DNA of 64,000 nucleotides from Lanius collurio (lineage: Eukaryota; Chordata; Aves; Passeriformes; Laniidae): NCBI GenBank assembly GCA_020086605.1, contig JACBWW010000015.1:5522943-5586942 (forward strand), given 5' to 3'. Both the position numbers and the translations under genes were made by a program. Positions 15,401 to 26,379 of this stretch are shown here, one piece after another. Positions within the stretch are counted from its first letter, which is position 1. Every line of letters begins with the position of its first letter. The notes below the pieces were generated by a model. The model worked only from the letters and a program-made list of their open reading frames with translations, was not told the DNA's origin and did no database searches.

Positions 15401-18400
15401 TAATATTAAGTGTGACGTGCGAATCTACCTATAAAATTGCAGAGGACTCTAGAATATGAAACAGAGGACTCCACAATATATACAAAAGTAAGAAAGTAAA
15501 CAAAAGATTCAAGTCTTTCCATTCAGAAAAATAAACTTGCAGGGAAATATAGCTCAGTTGAAGATCATGGCTGTTATCACTCTCCAAAAAATGTGTTTAT
15601 TGTGGTTGTGAAAAACTGCAGTCTTATCTAGGTCAAAGAAGGGAGAAGAAATGCTCTGCATTCTCTATCTAAGAAATCATATTTTTGTGATATGATAGGA
15701 AGTAGGAACATAATGAATCAAGAACAAGTTTTATATATGTACCTACATTATAGAATCTAAATTTTTAAAGTGCAGAATTACATACATACAGAACAACAAG
15801 AGATACATATATAAAAATATTTTACCAAATGAGTTTTTACCTGGTTGAAAAATAGATAGGCTTCCATCAGTATGTCCAAATACCACCTTTCCTTTTTTCT
15901 TTGGATGCCATCGAAACAGACTGATATCTGACAAGAAACTGTGTGCTTCTCTGTGTACAGTTACCCCACTGTCAGGTCCTGAGATAGTCCAAATATACAG
16001 TGGACCTCTGTGGGACACAAATGCAACTGCATCACCTGCATTCCAGCACCAGCTAAGTGACGCAGGAATTCCTGAAACATACAGGTAAACCTTATAAGGA
16101 CACGAAATTCAGTGTAGTATTCCTTGACCTAGTATCTGCAATTGTCTGGAAAAACAGTAGAAATAATTGTTCTACACAAAAATTCTAGACTGAAATATAG
16201 AGAACTGTGTGGATATCTTACAGTGTAAAAGTAAACTACAGATTTCCATATGCAGGAAGTAAAATTATTTCCCAGATTACTTTTATACTACCTTGACAGG
16301 CTGTATTTAATGATATCTATACTTCATCAGTACCAAAGACAATCACACATTTGAAAGAGAATAAACCTGATCCTGCAAACAGATGTGAAAAATACTTTCA
16401 TTCATTCAGAATTTCATTCACTGCTACGTTTTACTGTAAGTTAATTGCTACTAAGCTAGTAAAATACTGAGAATTTCAAAATGCCTATTTTAGCAAAATA
16501 CAATGAAATTTAGAGATAAATATAACAGAAGCAGATAATTGCAACAAAATTTGAAAGCTAGCTCTGTAATAAAAGGGAACTTTCGATAGCTTCCTTCTGG
16601 ATATATGAAAGATCTATTCAGTTGCCTAACATCAAACTGTAGGCAGTCCTATCTAAGAATTTTGATCTTAACGTCTCCAATCTTCATCATCCTCATGATT
16701 TAATAATTTGTGCCTAAAGGAATAAATGACAATAAGACAAATTTCTCAACATAAACTGTATTTAGACACTTTTACAGGGCAATGTAAAAGGGATTAAAAG
16801 AGAAATCAATAGAAGGTTTAAACATATTATCTTAAATTAGTTTCTAAAAATATTAGAATAGTAATAACAACGTTTCTTTCATGTGTATTCATTGGCTGAA
16901 GCAGATTTTTAAACAAGCAAGGTATTGAAAAATAAGTACCAGCATTTATATTCATGCATAAACTGATACATTATTTCTTTTAGAATAGATTAAATCACTG
17001 TGGAGTTTTCTTTTGCATGACATGCAAGATGTACAAGACTTCCAGAGGAATCCCTAAATGCTCTGGAGAGAACAGAGTAGGGAGTCCCAAAATAGCTTAT
17101 TAGATCCTGAGACTCTGACTGTTCTTGGGTTGCATTCACTTTCCAGGAAGGCAAATGTAGGAGTCAAGGACACCTGATGAGATTGACTGTAAGAACAGAA
17201 ATTCAGCCATTGGTTTTGACTAAATGGTATAAATCAGAACTGGGCAGGGAAATATAACTGTAACATAGATGCTTAACCCCCTAGACTTTTAATACAATCT
17301 CCAGCAGTTTCAAGGCCTGAGACAAGATTCAGGTAGACAAGCATTAGGGTATTTAAACAAAAGCTGCTGTTCAAATTTACTGATGATTTGAACAGACTTG
17401 AATCTGTTAAGGCTACCTTTTATTTACTTTAACTTAGCTAAAGTTATAATGAAATTTATTATTTTAAAATTTAATTATTTATCCTTTTATACAGTGATGA
17501 AAATAATGATGGACTTTTTTTTTCCCTGCTCAACAAGATACCACTAGGAAAGTTAATTCTTGAACTGGCCAGCTTCTTTAGAGAAAAAGAATAACGTCTT
17601 TCTTTACCAAATACAAGATGGTTCACAGCAATTTACTCAAACGCACTATCACTATTTTCTAGAATGAACTGCAACAAATCTGACAAGAACATTGTATTAG
17701 GCAATTGTTAAGACTCTGGTCAACCAACTATAGAGTTTACACTATATCAAGTATTTCTCATACCCATGGATCAAGCTGTATGGATCAAATAAGTCTCCAT
17801 GTCTAAAATACCTTTTGTATTGTCCAGCTTGGCCACAACTTTCTGTTCATTCACATTCCAAATGATCACTAAACTATCTGCACTGGCACTTGCAAACACA
17901 TCAGGGTTGTGGGGACACCAAGATATGGCTGTGATTGTCTTCTTATGCTCAGACATAATCGCATGGAGCTTGAATTCATTGTATCGGTGATCCAGCTAAA
18001 CAAATAGTAAAATTCATTTTAGAGATACATATTTTGTAAACTTGCTTAAAGTACCTTTGGGTTGGAGAATATTTCATATAACAGTATTAGACTTACAGAT
18101 GAATTTATAGTGCATTAACAATTGCCAGTACTTCACATCTTAATAAAATAAATTCTCATACATTTGACTTGGACAGAAAGGCTGTCCAATATCCAACTAT
18201 GCAAAAACCAGTTTTATGTCTACCCTCCTGTCACTTATAAATTATTGTATTTCATTGAGAAGTGTACTCAATCCTAAAATGCTTTATTTATAGGCATGGT
18301 AACAATAATTTACTAATCTCCAAGAGGTTAAACAGGATAGAACATAAAAATGAGTTTGAAATCCTTCTCATTTTTTTAAATTACTTAGTACAGTTAAAAA

Positions 18401-21400
18401 TATATTAAAAAAAACACATGCCCAAATGTTACTCAGTAAATTTTGTTTATTTTAATCCTACTACTGGTATAACTCTTAAAATTATAGTAAGTGTATCCTA
18501 TATTTCCTCACATATTTCTCAATCTGAAAATTCTATGTCACAGCATTTCTATTTATTTGCTAGGTGTTGATGTACAGCAACTGCAAACTTCAGAAGACCA
18601 CAGTGCTGAGGAGGTCAGGCTCCAAATCAAATAAAGGTGGGCCACTGAATCCACAACTTTGAACCATTCTAATCCACTGTGCAAAAGACTATTTTATACC
18701 ACAACTTCAAATGGAATTGTGGAATTGCTTCATTTCTCCTTCAGAACCCAGTCTTCTATCACTGAACTTCATTCATCTCAAATGTTTGCTGCACTACGAT
18801 CCTGTCTTCTAATAATAATTCTTGACACATCCAAATTCAGGGGTATCTTGAATGGAACACTGAGCTTTACACAGACATCTTCTCAGCAACTATACTTCCA
18901 AAAGCATTGCAGAAACATTTGTCAAAAGGGTTCGAAGTGAGATAAACAGCAACATAAAAATGTAACTAGTCTGATAAACAAGAATGATCTTACCTGATAA
19001 ATATAAACAGCAAGGGTAGCACAGTAGGCAAATCTGTCCCCACTAGCAGCACATATATCCTTGTTCCATGGCTGACATCCAGCAGCTAAAAGTCCCACTT
19101 GTTTAACATGTGACATTTTTGCCTTTAAAACAGAAATTTATTAGACTACAAGATGACAGAATATTAAAGAATAGAATAATAAATTTTTGTTCCCATATAT
19201 AATTTATATATGTGTACTTTAAAAATATTACTCGCCTGAGATACAAATGAAAGTACCTGAAATAAAGCCAAGCAGATGTTCAGAGGCTTCAGTGCCACAC
19301 AAGAAAGGGTGCCTAATACCATTCACAAGAATCCATTTGGAAGAAAAAAGAAGGGTGGGCAGCCCATAAAAACTTGAATAGTTCTTGATTTGTACTAGCT
19401 GAAACTGTTCATCATGTTCATTTTCTCCTGCAGTCTGGTTCAATACTTTCTTTATTACAGCTTAATGCCTTCTCTGCTCTCCCATTCATCTCCGACTGAC
19501 AGCCACACAAAATAAACCATATACTAACAGTTTTAAGTAAAACCAACATGTAACAAGGTCTTCAAGCCATTTGCATAGAACAGCTATTTATCATATTATC
19601 CTCCTTATTATCATCCTTTCTCAAGAAGCCTTCTAAATTTTCTTAATAATTACTGTTTAACAAAAAAGTTGAAGTGAGCTGTAAAGAATCAAAAGCAAAA
19701 CTTAGGGTAACATTACTGTATAGCAAGCCATGCTTCCTATGTCCAAAACAAGTCTCACAGCTGTGCTCAGAGTGAGAAACCTGACTTCAACATAAAAATG
19801 CAAGAAATGCTTTGCTGGGCCAGACCAATTATTTTCCTAGCCCACACTTCATTCTGGATATTGTCAACACATTACTTAGTAACAGAATGTCTCAGGGTCA
19901 CATTTATGCTGCGGCTAGATAAATGGACTGAGGGATAGTAGGTGGGAAAACAGTACATGGAATATGGAGGATGACATCTTAAGGTCAAAGAGCTAAAACT
20001 ATAATCATGAAAAACAAGGAGAGCTATGTTAAAAAATATTAGATACCATTTCAAGCTCCACAAAGGAAAGGGAATTAACAAGAAATAAGACTTCAAAAGC
20101 AATCAAGTATTTTGAGGGAGCAACTGTTGATGAAGTACAAGGGTTGGTTTCACAATGCATGGCTGTGTAAGCTGAGCACAGATATTTTGCTGTAGAGCAT
20201 TCTTGACCTACTTGATATCAAATGTATAGAAGGGGAAATATTTTTCTGGACAATGTTATTATTAAGGCACATACAAAACAAAATTTATACAAGTGTTGCA
20301 GTAGTGATCTAGAGTACCCAAAGGAACCTATTTATCACTAAGGACTAAAAAATGGTTGCCTAACTATTATCAAAATTTAATTTTCCAATGCATATATACA
20401 AGGGACAAAAATAAAGTTAAATAGTTAATTTTATCTTTTTCTCCTCTGCTTGGTGTATCTGCTTGGTAGGTAAACAGTAATGAATAATTATAGGCAGAAA
20501 ATTCCTTGACATCATGTTTCTTTCACTTTGGAAAATGTGAAAAAAAAAGAAAAAAAAATTGAGAGCAACTTATTTTGGGTGCGTCTTTAGAAGAAGATCA
20601 GCATCAGTTGAATGTTTGAGACTGATTGTCTCAAAGATACCACTGACCCTAGTAAAAGTGTTTAAACATTCTGAGTGAGTACTAAATGACTGAAGGAAAT
20701 TAAATGCTTACATGTAACCTTTGAAAATTTTGTTAAAGAGACTGCAATAGCGGAACAGAAATTTACAGAAAAACAAGATACAAGATACAGCTTTGGTGCA
20801 GACAAGTGCTTTGGCTATTAGACTTCCTTTCTGTCTGTCAATAATATTAACTCTTCCAACATCTGCAGCAAATTAGAGATTCTAGAGAGAACATTTTTAT
20901 AAATTGCATCATCTTGCAGCTCCTTTGCAATCCATTTCATGTTCTAAATGATGTAAGCCCCACAGAGAGAAATTTATCTAATTATTTAAAGAATCAAAAC
21001 ATCAAGGTCAAATCATCAAGTAGAAAAAATAGCCTCTAAATTTCTAATTTTGCCAGTTAGTGTTCTTTTACTGTTTATTAAAATTAAAAATTCCAGAGGT
21101 CCCTTCTGCACAATTAAAATATAAATCACATATGCAGAGAAATAATTGGCTTTGGGGCATTCAGAGCAGACTTCTTCTAGTTCCCATGAAAAAATAACTG
21201 GCACCATTAACAATCACTTCTTCTGAAATTAAAGTCCCCCAGCTGATTAGGTAACTATTTTATGAAAACACAGAATACCTGGAACTAGAAATTCTGGGTT
21301 CTGTTCTTGATTCCAAGGAAAACAATGGTTAAAAATCTAGGTGTGTGAGCAAATTGAAAAGGAATGTAAAAAAAAGCCATGGTGAAGTGGAAGAGAATTA

Positions 21401-24400
21401 GACGTAAAATATTAGATTACCATAGGTTTAGTTTGCAGGTTTACCACCTGAAAACCATCAATGTAAAACTGATAAAAAGTGAACACTGAGTCAATATTTA
21501 GAACCTAAGAGTACCCAAGTATTTACTTCATAATAATAAAAGATTTGTCTCACTTTGTACAGTTACTCTTTTCTACCTTATCATATGGGAGCTAAGAATT
21601 CCTGATTTGATGAAGTTTTAATCTGTAAGAAAATACAACTTAAGTCTTGTTTAATTTGCAGTTTGATTACAGATAAATTAATCATAAAGCTAAGATCTCT
21701 TACAGATGCTAAAACTGAATTCCACAGATTTTGTTTTCAGAGTAACAACAGACCTGTCTGGTAGGGTTCTGCAGTAATCTCTATTAAAAAATGCTGTTAA
21801 TAGATGAAAATTTTAAATTTTACATGAAAAATTTTGCTCTGTAATATATAATTATTTCACTGAGTTAAGAATTCATGGTTATTAAATATTCTTAAACTTT
21901 GATTAGATTTTCCCTATTTAAGTATATGTAAAAAAGTTACACATACAAAATATTCTGAGCTTTATTACAGAAAGGAATTTGTGTTTTATTTACTAATATT
22001 CATTGTTTTAAACTTGCTATTATTTCCTGCTCTTTGTAATGATGTACCATTTTACAAGACGAAGCATTTGCTTTGAAATTCAGTATGATAGCATCCAGAA
22101 GAAATGACAGTTTGTGGCATACTGACTCGCTCTCTCATAGGTATCATACATTAAAGCAGTTTCCTGCAGATCTTTTCTAACATTATAGATTTCTGTTAAG
22201 CATACTTAACAGAGTAAGCAGAGTATAAAAAAGAAGTATTCATCAGAACAGACTGAGTACAACGACAAAAATGCAGCATAATTGAAAATATGTGTGATTT
22301 CACACATCGTGCATTTTTAGACAATGGAGATCTTTTATACTTTGTAAAAAGGTATTTTATTTTGAAATAAGGGATGTACAAGTAAGTATATTGGACTCTT
22401 AAGTATACAATAAAAAAAACCCTGTGCATGTAAAAATATATATGCCATGTTTGGAAAACTAGCAGTGTGTGCCCACAGTTTCCAAGGAGATGAAGGAAAG
22501 AGGGAGGAAAACAAAACCTGTTCTTTTCAGTTGGCAGAAGCAGCAATATTCTAGGCCCTTCCCTGTTGCTAAATATAGAAAAAAGCCCCAACAACCAACC
22601 ACATTAAACTGAAATTTGGTATATCATAAATATTTAAATATAACAACCGAATTGGCTATGTATCAATAACTTAAACATAAATGCCTAATAATCCCTACCT
22701 TAGCATAGGCATAATTTTTTGCAAACCACTTTAGAATTTCTATGCTCATTCCAATACCTTGCTGGTCTCAAAAATGGAAAATATTGTACTGATTGTAGAA
22801 TGAAATCACTTTACTTGACAGATGGAGGAAATAAACCTTGATGTTTACAGAATAATACAGTTACTACAGGATATGGGAGAAAAGACTGAGCATTGTGCCA
22901 CACCACATAGAAAACTGCAGTGTCAGTAGCCTGGCAACTGCAGCTCTTTAACAGGCACCATTTTAATTTCAATCTAACTCCTTTTTCTCTGCTCCAGCTA
23001 CTCAGTGTATTTCATTGCTCACTGTATCTCCCAACTGCACTACAATGTCACTTGTAGAAGAGTAATAGCTCTTTAAACCCTTCATGTGACACTTTCGTTA
23101 TCAATATGTGTGCTTGCACATTATCAGTATCCATAAATGTATAACCATCAAGCAAAACCAACAACAGATTTGTGCTTTGATTGTGGTCTCTGTGGCGTAT
23201 GACCTGTCCAAATGAGTCCATAGGCAATATGGCATGCATACAAAAGTGGATATACAGTAGCCTTATGTTAATCAACATGCTTCTGTGTACACAAAGTGTA
23301 GTTTCTAAACAGCTGTAAGCATAAAGTGCTACTGGTCCTCTGCTTCTGTTCACTCTGTTGGCATTATCTTCCCATCAGGTTTGTAACTTTTCTTATGTGG
23401 AAAGCTTGCTGTCAGTCCTGTATGTCTGACATATAAAACTGTTACATCTCACCCAGACTAGTGTCCCCAGGTACCAATATTTTTGTCAGCACATCAATGA
23501 TAATGCAATAATTAATAAGATCTTTAGTGATATAAATAGATTATATCACATTATATCTCCTTAAAGACATTGGGTATATTTACCCATCTTTGGGGGGAAA
23601 TCCATTGGAGATGAGTATGTCACCTGTGAACCACAGAGTTTCAAATTCATCACTCTATCCAGTGGGACCAGTTAGAAGCACCAGATAATGGACAATCATT
23701 TTATCTCGTTAAAAGCATGAAGGTCTTCAAACCTATGAAGAAATCCTTGCATGTCTGCAAGACAGAGCAGAAAATTACTTCTGCCTGACAGTGTCTGCCT
23801 CAATGGCACTGACACTCATGTAAGAACACACAAACATTATTAGCCCTGGCATTTTTCCACTGGTGCTGGCAAACACAAAGTACATTATAGCCATGTTAAG
23901 AAATTAAATTCTCATTAATTTTTCCAGACCCATGAAGTAAAGGGTAAGTGGAAATACTCTGGTATATATGCAACTTAAAAGCCAATAGACAACTTACAAT
24001 ATGAAAATTTTGACAAAACAAACAAAAAGTCCTTCCTACTTTGGAGTACTGCAAAATGCTAATGAATTTTCAGTCTTGACGTGGCTTACTAAACTGCAGT
24101 TACCAATGCAGGTCTCAGAATAGCCTGAGAAAATACACACTACTACAGAAGTAACTGCTTCTGGGCAAAAGATGAACAAAGTCTGACTATATTAATAGTA
24201 ACAGTCACAATGTAGAACAATGTAGAATAATTATGTAGGTTTACACACGAACTTCTCCACATAAGTGAAGCCCTTCATACTTCCCAGGAGAATTCTAACA
24301 AGGTAGTCTACACTGCTTATTAAAGTGCCAGGCTGGTTGCTAGTTTACCACTAAGCAGTATAGATAGTTTGCAAAATCTGGAAAAGTTTTTTCTAATTTT

Positions 24401-26345
24401 GTATACAATTCATGGCACACAGGTCATATATAGGTCCCAGATAATCCAAACACTAACCATAGTCAGGAACAGGGTGCCTTGGACAAGGCTTTGAATTTCA
24501 ACAGATTCTTCAAAAACACCAGAAGCTTTGGCTAGACTTTTGAACCAGAATTTGCAGATGACATTTCCTAACCTATGACAATCTAGCAAGGGTTGAAAAT
24601 GTGCATTCATCTATCCAGACACTGACTAGGAAAAGAATATGCTGATTTAAAAGATTATTTGAAATTAACAAGTGTTCTACTACTGTTCACAGCCTCTGGT
24701 GATGGGTCCACCGCAACAACAGCCATTTTAAACCTCCACAATAAATTTGGACCCAAATCACTACCAGAACTGATTATCCACAGGATCTCTGGCTTCACAA
24801 GGGAAGAAGTTGTGGGCCTTTCCCTAAAGTTTGAAACTTGAAATCACAGCCTGAGACTATTTTACAGACACAAACACTTGAACTAAAACCCAAATATATT
24901 AATCAAACATAGACACCCTGCTTATAAAACATAATGTAATAACATTAAAATAATCATAACATAGTAAGTCTTACAAAGTAGTGGTTTTGACTGTCTTGAC
25001 TACATTAATCGTAGATTTAACTAGAATACCCTTCATTGTGCAACCTTAACAAGATAATCTAAAAAGCCATACTAGGTTTGAAACCAAGCATGGAGAAATA
25101 CTGACATTTCTGACAATACATCACCAGAAATGTTGGAATACACATCTAATCAATGCAAAGCCATCTAGCAGGGAAAACAAAGCCATCATCTATGGAGTAC
25201 TGCTTAATCATAGTTTGCAGACAATGTGTAATACAGAGATATATATACACCCACGTCTGATCACAGCATGAAGCATCTAAGAGACTGCATAAAATTTTGT
25301 TCTCATCTTCCAATCCAGAGCTACAGCAATCACCCGAAGATTGCTTTTCTGCTGGCAAATTGCCAAGACTGGTCTGATTTCAGATAAATTTACCTCTTGA
25401 CACATCTCACATCTGAATCCCTGACGACAGCTATGTCATGAGTGACATGTAAAATGAACAGTGGAACAGTATTAATACCTGCCATTTTTTTCTACTTATG
25501 AGCATATAACTGGCATTATCAAGTAATACACAATACCACAATGCATGCAGCTGCTTTCAGTAGCATCTCTCTCATTCTAATTCATTAGCTGACCATACAC
25601 TTTGTAAACAAGAAAAAGAAATTACAGAAGTATAAGGTATCATAAAAGAGCTTAACACAGTGAAAGAAATGTAACTTATATTCATTTCCCACCAAAAATC
25701 TATGAAAGCTGCTGTAGACTAAGCTTGCTCAAGGCATGCAGGCTAATAAATGCTAAAAAAATTCCAAGATATCCTGAAAATGTTGCTATAGTAACAACTC
25801 CTCCTCAGAAAAATGTTAATAAAAACATAAAGCTATTCAAGATACAACGTGGAAATGACCCTAGGTAAATTTAATGTCTCCCAAATATTTTTGTTTTACT
25901 CTGTTACTACTTAAAACTATTTTACTTTACTCCATGCATGGTATATTAATTCCTCCTAATACAATAAATTTAAATGTTTGCTTTCCATCTCATTCCATAT
26001 TAAAGAATAACTACTTGTTAAATTATGCAACCTAAAAAATGCAAGTAGGTGGTCACCACACTTGCAGCACCTTTAATCCAACTAGCAACATCAATTTTCA
26101 AAAACCTCATTTTGAATGTGCTTTATCTATGATTCAAGACCTCATTAAAACTACTAAATCCCTTCCTAGTACCACTATAATAATAGTACTTTTGATACTA
26201 TCAATATAATAAACAGCAGCTTAAATAAGAAAAATAAAAAAGTAGTAAAAGAGAAAATATTAATTTAAGCAATTCTTACTCTTTGTTGTCCTCCATACCA
26301 ATCATCTTCATCAAACCAGTGGGAAATATAAGTCATCCAAGCCAT
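309..26345 (-). CDS. WDR17: WDR17, N-terminal 751 codons in 15 exons (3' part off the window)
   Basis: WD repeat protein 17. I recognise it from near-identity to vertebrate WDR17 across every exon, for example [40 protein letters not shown] and [17 protein letters not shown]. The exons on the minus strand are 26280-26379, 18994-19122, 17812-17995, 15841-16071, 12619-12870, 11752-11874, 11230-11417, 9821-9989, 7781-7872, 3535-3617, 2540-2626, 1650-1814, 833-1035, 547-696 and 309-439. All have GT-AG borders and compatible phases. The visible part is a chain of about ten WD40 repeats, recognisable by W-D/W-N ends such as VIIWNV, RVWNV, IKVWDI, FIWDV, VRIWDY, IRVWDT and VRLWSL. The family protein is roughly 1,300 residues with an alpha-helical C-terminal half, which lies off the left edge. 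Its molecular role is poorly known; in human it is reported as enriched in retina and testis. No frameshift or internal stop was seen, so the gene looks intact. Confidence 0.96.
547..696 (-). CDS. WDR17: WDR17 coding exon 14 (residues 658-708)
   Basis: It encodes [20 protein letters not shown] and [11 protein letters not shown], the last clear WD40 blade in view, then DDIIGNP. Acceptor CTGCTAG at 698-697; donor CCAG|GTAAGC at 547/546, phase 1. This donor is preferred over an earlier GGTAAT because it keeps frame with the next exon (NPD-RAVEPG). Confidence 0.96.
833..1035 (-). CDS. WDR17: WDR17 coding exon 13 (residues 590-658)
   Basis: It encodes [20 protein letters not shown], then [20 protein letters not shown], then [12 protein letters not shown]. 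It completes one WD40 blade and holds another whole one. Acceptor TTTCAG at 1037-1036; donor TACG|GTAATC at 833/832, phase 1. Confidence 0.97.
1650..1814 (-). CDS. WDR17: WDR17 coding exon 12 (residues 535-590)
   Basis: It encodes [20 protein letters not shown], then [20 protein letters not shown] and ILCSGSDDG: one blade end and most of the next. Acceptor TTTGCAG at 1816-1815; donor GATGG|GTTAGT at 1650/1649, phase 2. Confidence 0.97.
2540..2626 (-). CDS. WDR17: WDR17 coding exon 11 (residues 506-535)
   Basis: It encodes [20 protein letters not shown] and GCDWSQNN, matching the family. Acceptor GTTTCAG at 2628-2627; donor AACAA|GTAAGT at 2540/2539, phase 2. Confidence 0.95.
2958..2982. repeat. 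poly-A tract in WDR17 intron
   Basis: A 25-base run of A. Similar homopolymers lie at about 1864-1885 (A), 2096-2114 (T) and 27704-27722 (A). No transposon body was recognised next to this one. Confidence 0.8.
3535..3617 (-). CDS. WDR17: WDR17 coding exon 10 (residues 479-506)
   Basis: It encodes [20 protein letters not shown] and TCSSDGF. Acceptor TTTGAAG at 3619-3618; donor TTTTG|GTGAGT at 3535/3534, phase 2. The exon is 4.2 kb from its upstream neighbour because an LTR and a CR1 copy sit in that intron. Confidence 0.95.
3831..4440 (+). mobile_element. solo LTR of an avian endogenous retrovirus, about 610 bp
   Basis: It begins TGTCCTGGGGTGAC and ends CTGGGACA, so the ends are inverted (TGTCC...GGGACA). 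The flanks are GTAGT on the left and GTAGC on the right, a 5-bp target duplication with one mismatch. Inside are a TATA-like CATAAAAG (3967-3974) and an AATAAA signal (4313-4318), in the order expected for a plus-strand LTR. No internal retroviral genes flank it, so it is a solo LTR. It lies in a WDR17 intron, antisense to the gene. Confidence 0.8.
4441..6938 (+). mobile_element. CR1 LINE, degenerate and internally deleted
   Basis: A plus-strand CR1 copy of about 2.5 kb. The 5' section near 4770-5060 resembles the CR1 leader/ORF1 area. At 5050-5540 degraded endonuclease sequence is readable in pieces ([30 protein letters not shown]). Around 5900-6100 the sequence jumps to the late reverse-transcriptase region, so the middle of ORF2 is missing. 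It ends at about 6935 with the CR1 tail (CCCTTCCAACC... GTGATTCC). Many stops and frameshifts make it inactive. Its left edge coincides with the end of the LTR at 3831-4440. Confidence 0.85.
6939..7780. other. WDR17: WDR17 intron, no feature seen
   Basis: Intronic sequence between the CR1 copy and coding exon 9. Nothing was recognised. Confidence 0.5.
7781..7872 (-). CDS. WDR17: WDR17 coding exon 9 (residues 448-478)
   Basis: A short exon encoding [19 protein letters not shown] and [11 protein letters not shown], the second half of a WD40 blade. Acceptor TTTAAAG at 7874-7873; donor GTGAG|GTAAGA at 7781/7780, phase 0. Confidence 0.96.
7873..9820. other. WDR17: WDR17 intron with one CR1 tail
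   Basis: AT-rich intron between exons 8 and 9. Apart from the CR1 tail at 9138-9173 I recognise nothing. Small ORFs here have no coding character. Confidence 0.5.
9138..9173 (+). mobile_element. CR1 3'-end fragment
   Basis: GAGGTCTCTTCCAATCTG followed by CTGATTCTGTGATTCTAT is the diagnostic CR1 3' terminus. Only the tail is recognisable. Confidence 0.75.
9821..9989 (-). CDS. WDR17: WDR17 coding exon 8 (residues 392-448)
   Basis: It encodes [19 protein letters not shown], then [20 protein letters not shown], then YSISWAPG. This is a textbook WD40 unit with GH start, D in SFDG and WD end. Acceptor TTTAAG at 9991-9990; donor CCAG|GTAAGA at 9821/9820, phase 1. Confidence 0.97.
9990..11229. other. 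WDR17: WDR17 intron, no feature seen
   Basis: AT-rich intron between exons 7 and 8. No repeats or exons were recognised. Confidence 0.5.
11230..11417 (-). CDS. WDR17: WDR17 coding exon 7 (residues 329-391)
   Basis: It encodes a Ser/Thr/Pro-rich linker ([20 protein letters not shown]) and then [19 protein letters not shown] and [11 protein letters not shown]. Acceptor GTTAAG at 11419-11418 follows a pyrimidine tract; donor GATTTG|GTATGG at 11230/11229, phase 0. The first four residues (about SCSS) depend on the acceptor choice and are less certain. Confidence 0.92.
11752..11874 (-). CDS. WDR17: WDR17 coding exon 6 (residues 288-329)
   Basis: It encodes [19 protein letters not shown], which closes a WD40 blade, followed by a linker with [16 protein letters not shown]. 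This exon was found by translating between known exons. Acceptor CCTCAG at 11876-11875. Donor AAGT|GTAAGT at 11752/11751 is chosen because it keeps phase 1 into the next exon. An alternative GT two bases upstream would break the frame. Confidence 0.92.
11994..12062 (-). mobile_element. CR1 3'-end fragment, minus strand
   Basis: CATAGAATCACGGAGTAG followed by GGTTGGAGAGGACCTCTGG and AGATCATCTAGTGCAA is the reverse complement of a CR1 3' end. It lies in the intron between exons 5 and 6, in the same orientation as WDR17. The rest of that intron (11875-12618) shows nothing else. Confidence 0.85.
12619..12870 (-). CDS. WDR17: WDR17 coding exon 5 (residues 204-288)
   Basis: It encodes [20 protein letters not shown], then [20 protein letters not shown], then [17 protein letters not shown]. 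Acceptor TTTAAAG at 12872-12871; donor GGAG|GTAAGG at 12619/12618, phase 1. The peptide is almost identical to the mammalian protein. The acidic EGTDEED loop precedes a WD40 blade. Confidence 0.97.
12871..15840. other. WDR17: WDR17 intron, no feature seen
   Basis: A 3.0-kb AT-rich intron between exons 4 and 5. No exon, repeat family or RNA gene was recognised. Confidence 0.5.
15841..16071 (-). CDS. WDR17: WDR17 coding exon 4 (residues 127-204)
   Basis: It encodes [17 protein letters not shown], then [19 protein letters not shown], then [17 protein letters not shown], which makes two further WD40 blades. Acceptor GTTTCAG at 16073-16072; donor CCAG|GTAAAA at 15841/15840, phase 1. It is one of the two largest coding exons here. 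Confidence 0.97.
16072..17811. other. WDR17: WDR17 intron, no feature seen
   Basis: A 1.7-kb intron between exons 3 and 4. Nothing was recognised. The 1.0-kb intron 17996-18993 is likewise blank. Confidence 0.5.
17812..17995 (-). CDS. WDR17: WDR17 coding exon 3 (residues 66-127)
   Basis: The exon starts [19 protein letters not shown] and holds a complete WD40 unit ([19 protein letters not shown], then LVIIWNV). Acceptor TTTAG at 17997-17996; donor AAAAG|GTATTT at 17812/17811, phase 1. It joins the next exon to give the codon for G in TKGIPASL. Confidence 0.97.
18994..19122 (-). CDS. WDR17: WDR17 coding exon 2 (residues 23-65), with alternative start
   Basis: The exon begins with GCAAAAATG, so it reads Ala-Lys-Met in frame with the upstream exon. 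The internal Met codon at 19116-19114 can serve as the start of a short isoform ([20 protein letters not shown]). It ends at YIYQ with donor CAG|GTAAG, phase 0. The acceptor TTCTGTTTTAAAG has a weak pyrimidine tract. The segment starts the first WD40 blade ([16 protein letters not shown]). Confidence 0.95.
19123..26279. other. WDR17: large WDR17 intron
   Basis: A 7.2-kb intron between the two exons that carry alternative start codons. No coding exon was recognised. A stretch near 19805-19860 (GCTGGGCCAGACCAATTA..., CCTAGCCCACA) weakly resembles an old amniote interspersed repeat. ORFs up to 132 codons here look like chance. Confidence 0.45.
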
Positions 26346-26379
26346 GACCGAAGGCACAGTTGAAATGAAAAATACAGAA
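26280..26379 (-). CDS. WDR17: WDR17 first coding exon (residues 1-22)
   Basis: The start codon is at 26345-26343 with a good context (G at -3, G at +4). The peptide begins [11 protein letters not shown] and continues with an acidic, aromatic stretch ending in GGQQR, like the N-terminus of the longer mammalian WDR17 isoform. The donor is AAAGA|GTAAG at 26280/26279, phase 0. A plausible acceptor is TGTGTTCCAG at 26381-26380. The frame stays open upstream of the ATG to that acceptor, so a few extra in-frame residues from a further exon cannot be excluded. Confidence 0.88.

Noticed and set aside
22196..22594. 132-codon minus-strand ORF in a WDR17 intron
   Set aside because: Composition is that of AT-rich intron (many F, Y, I, L), no domain, no splice context in phase with WDR17.
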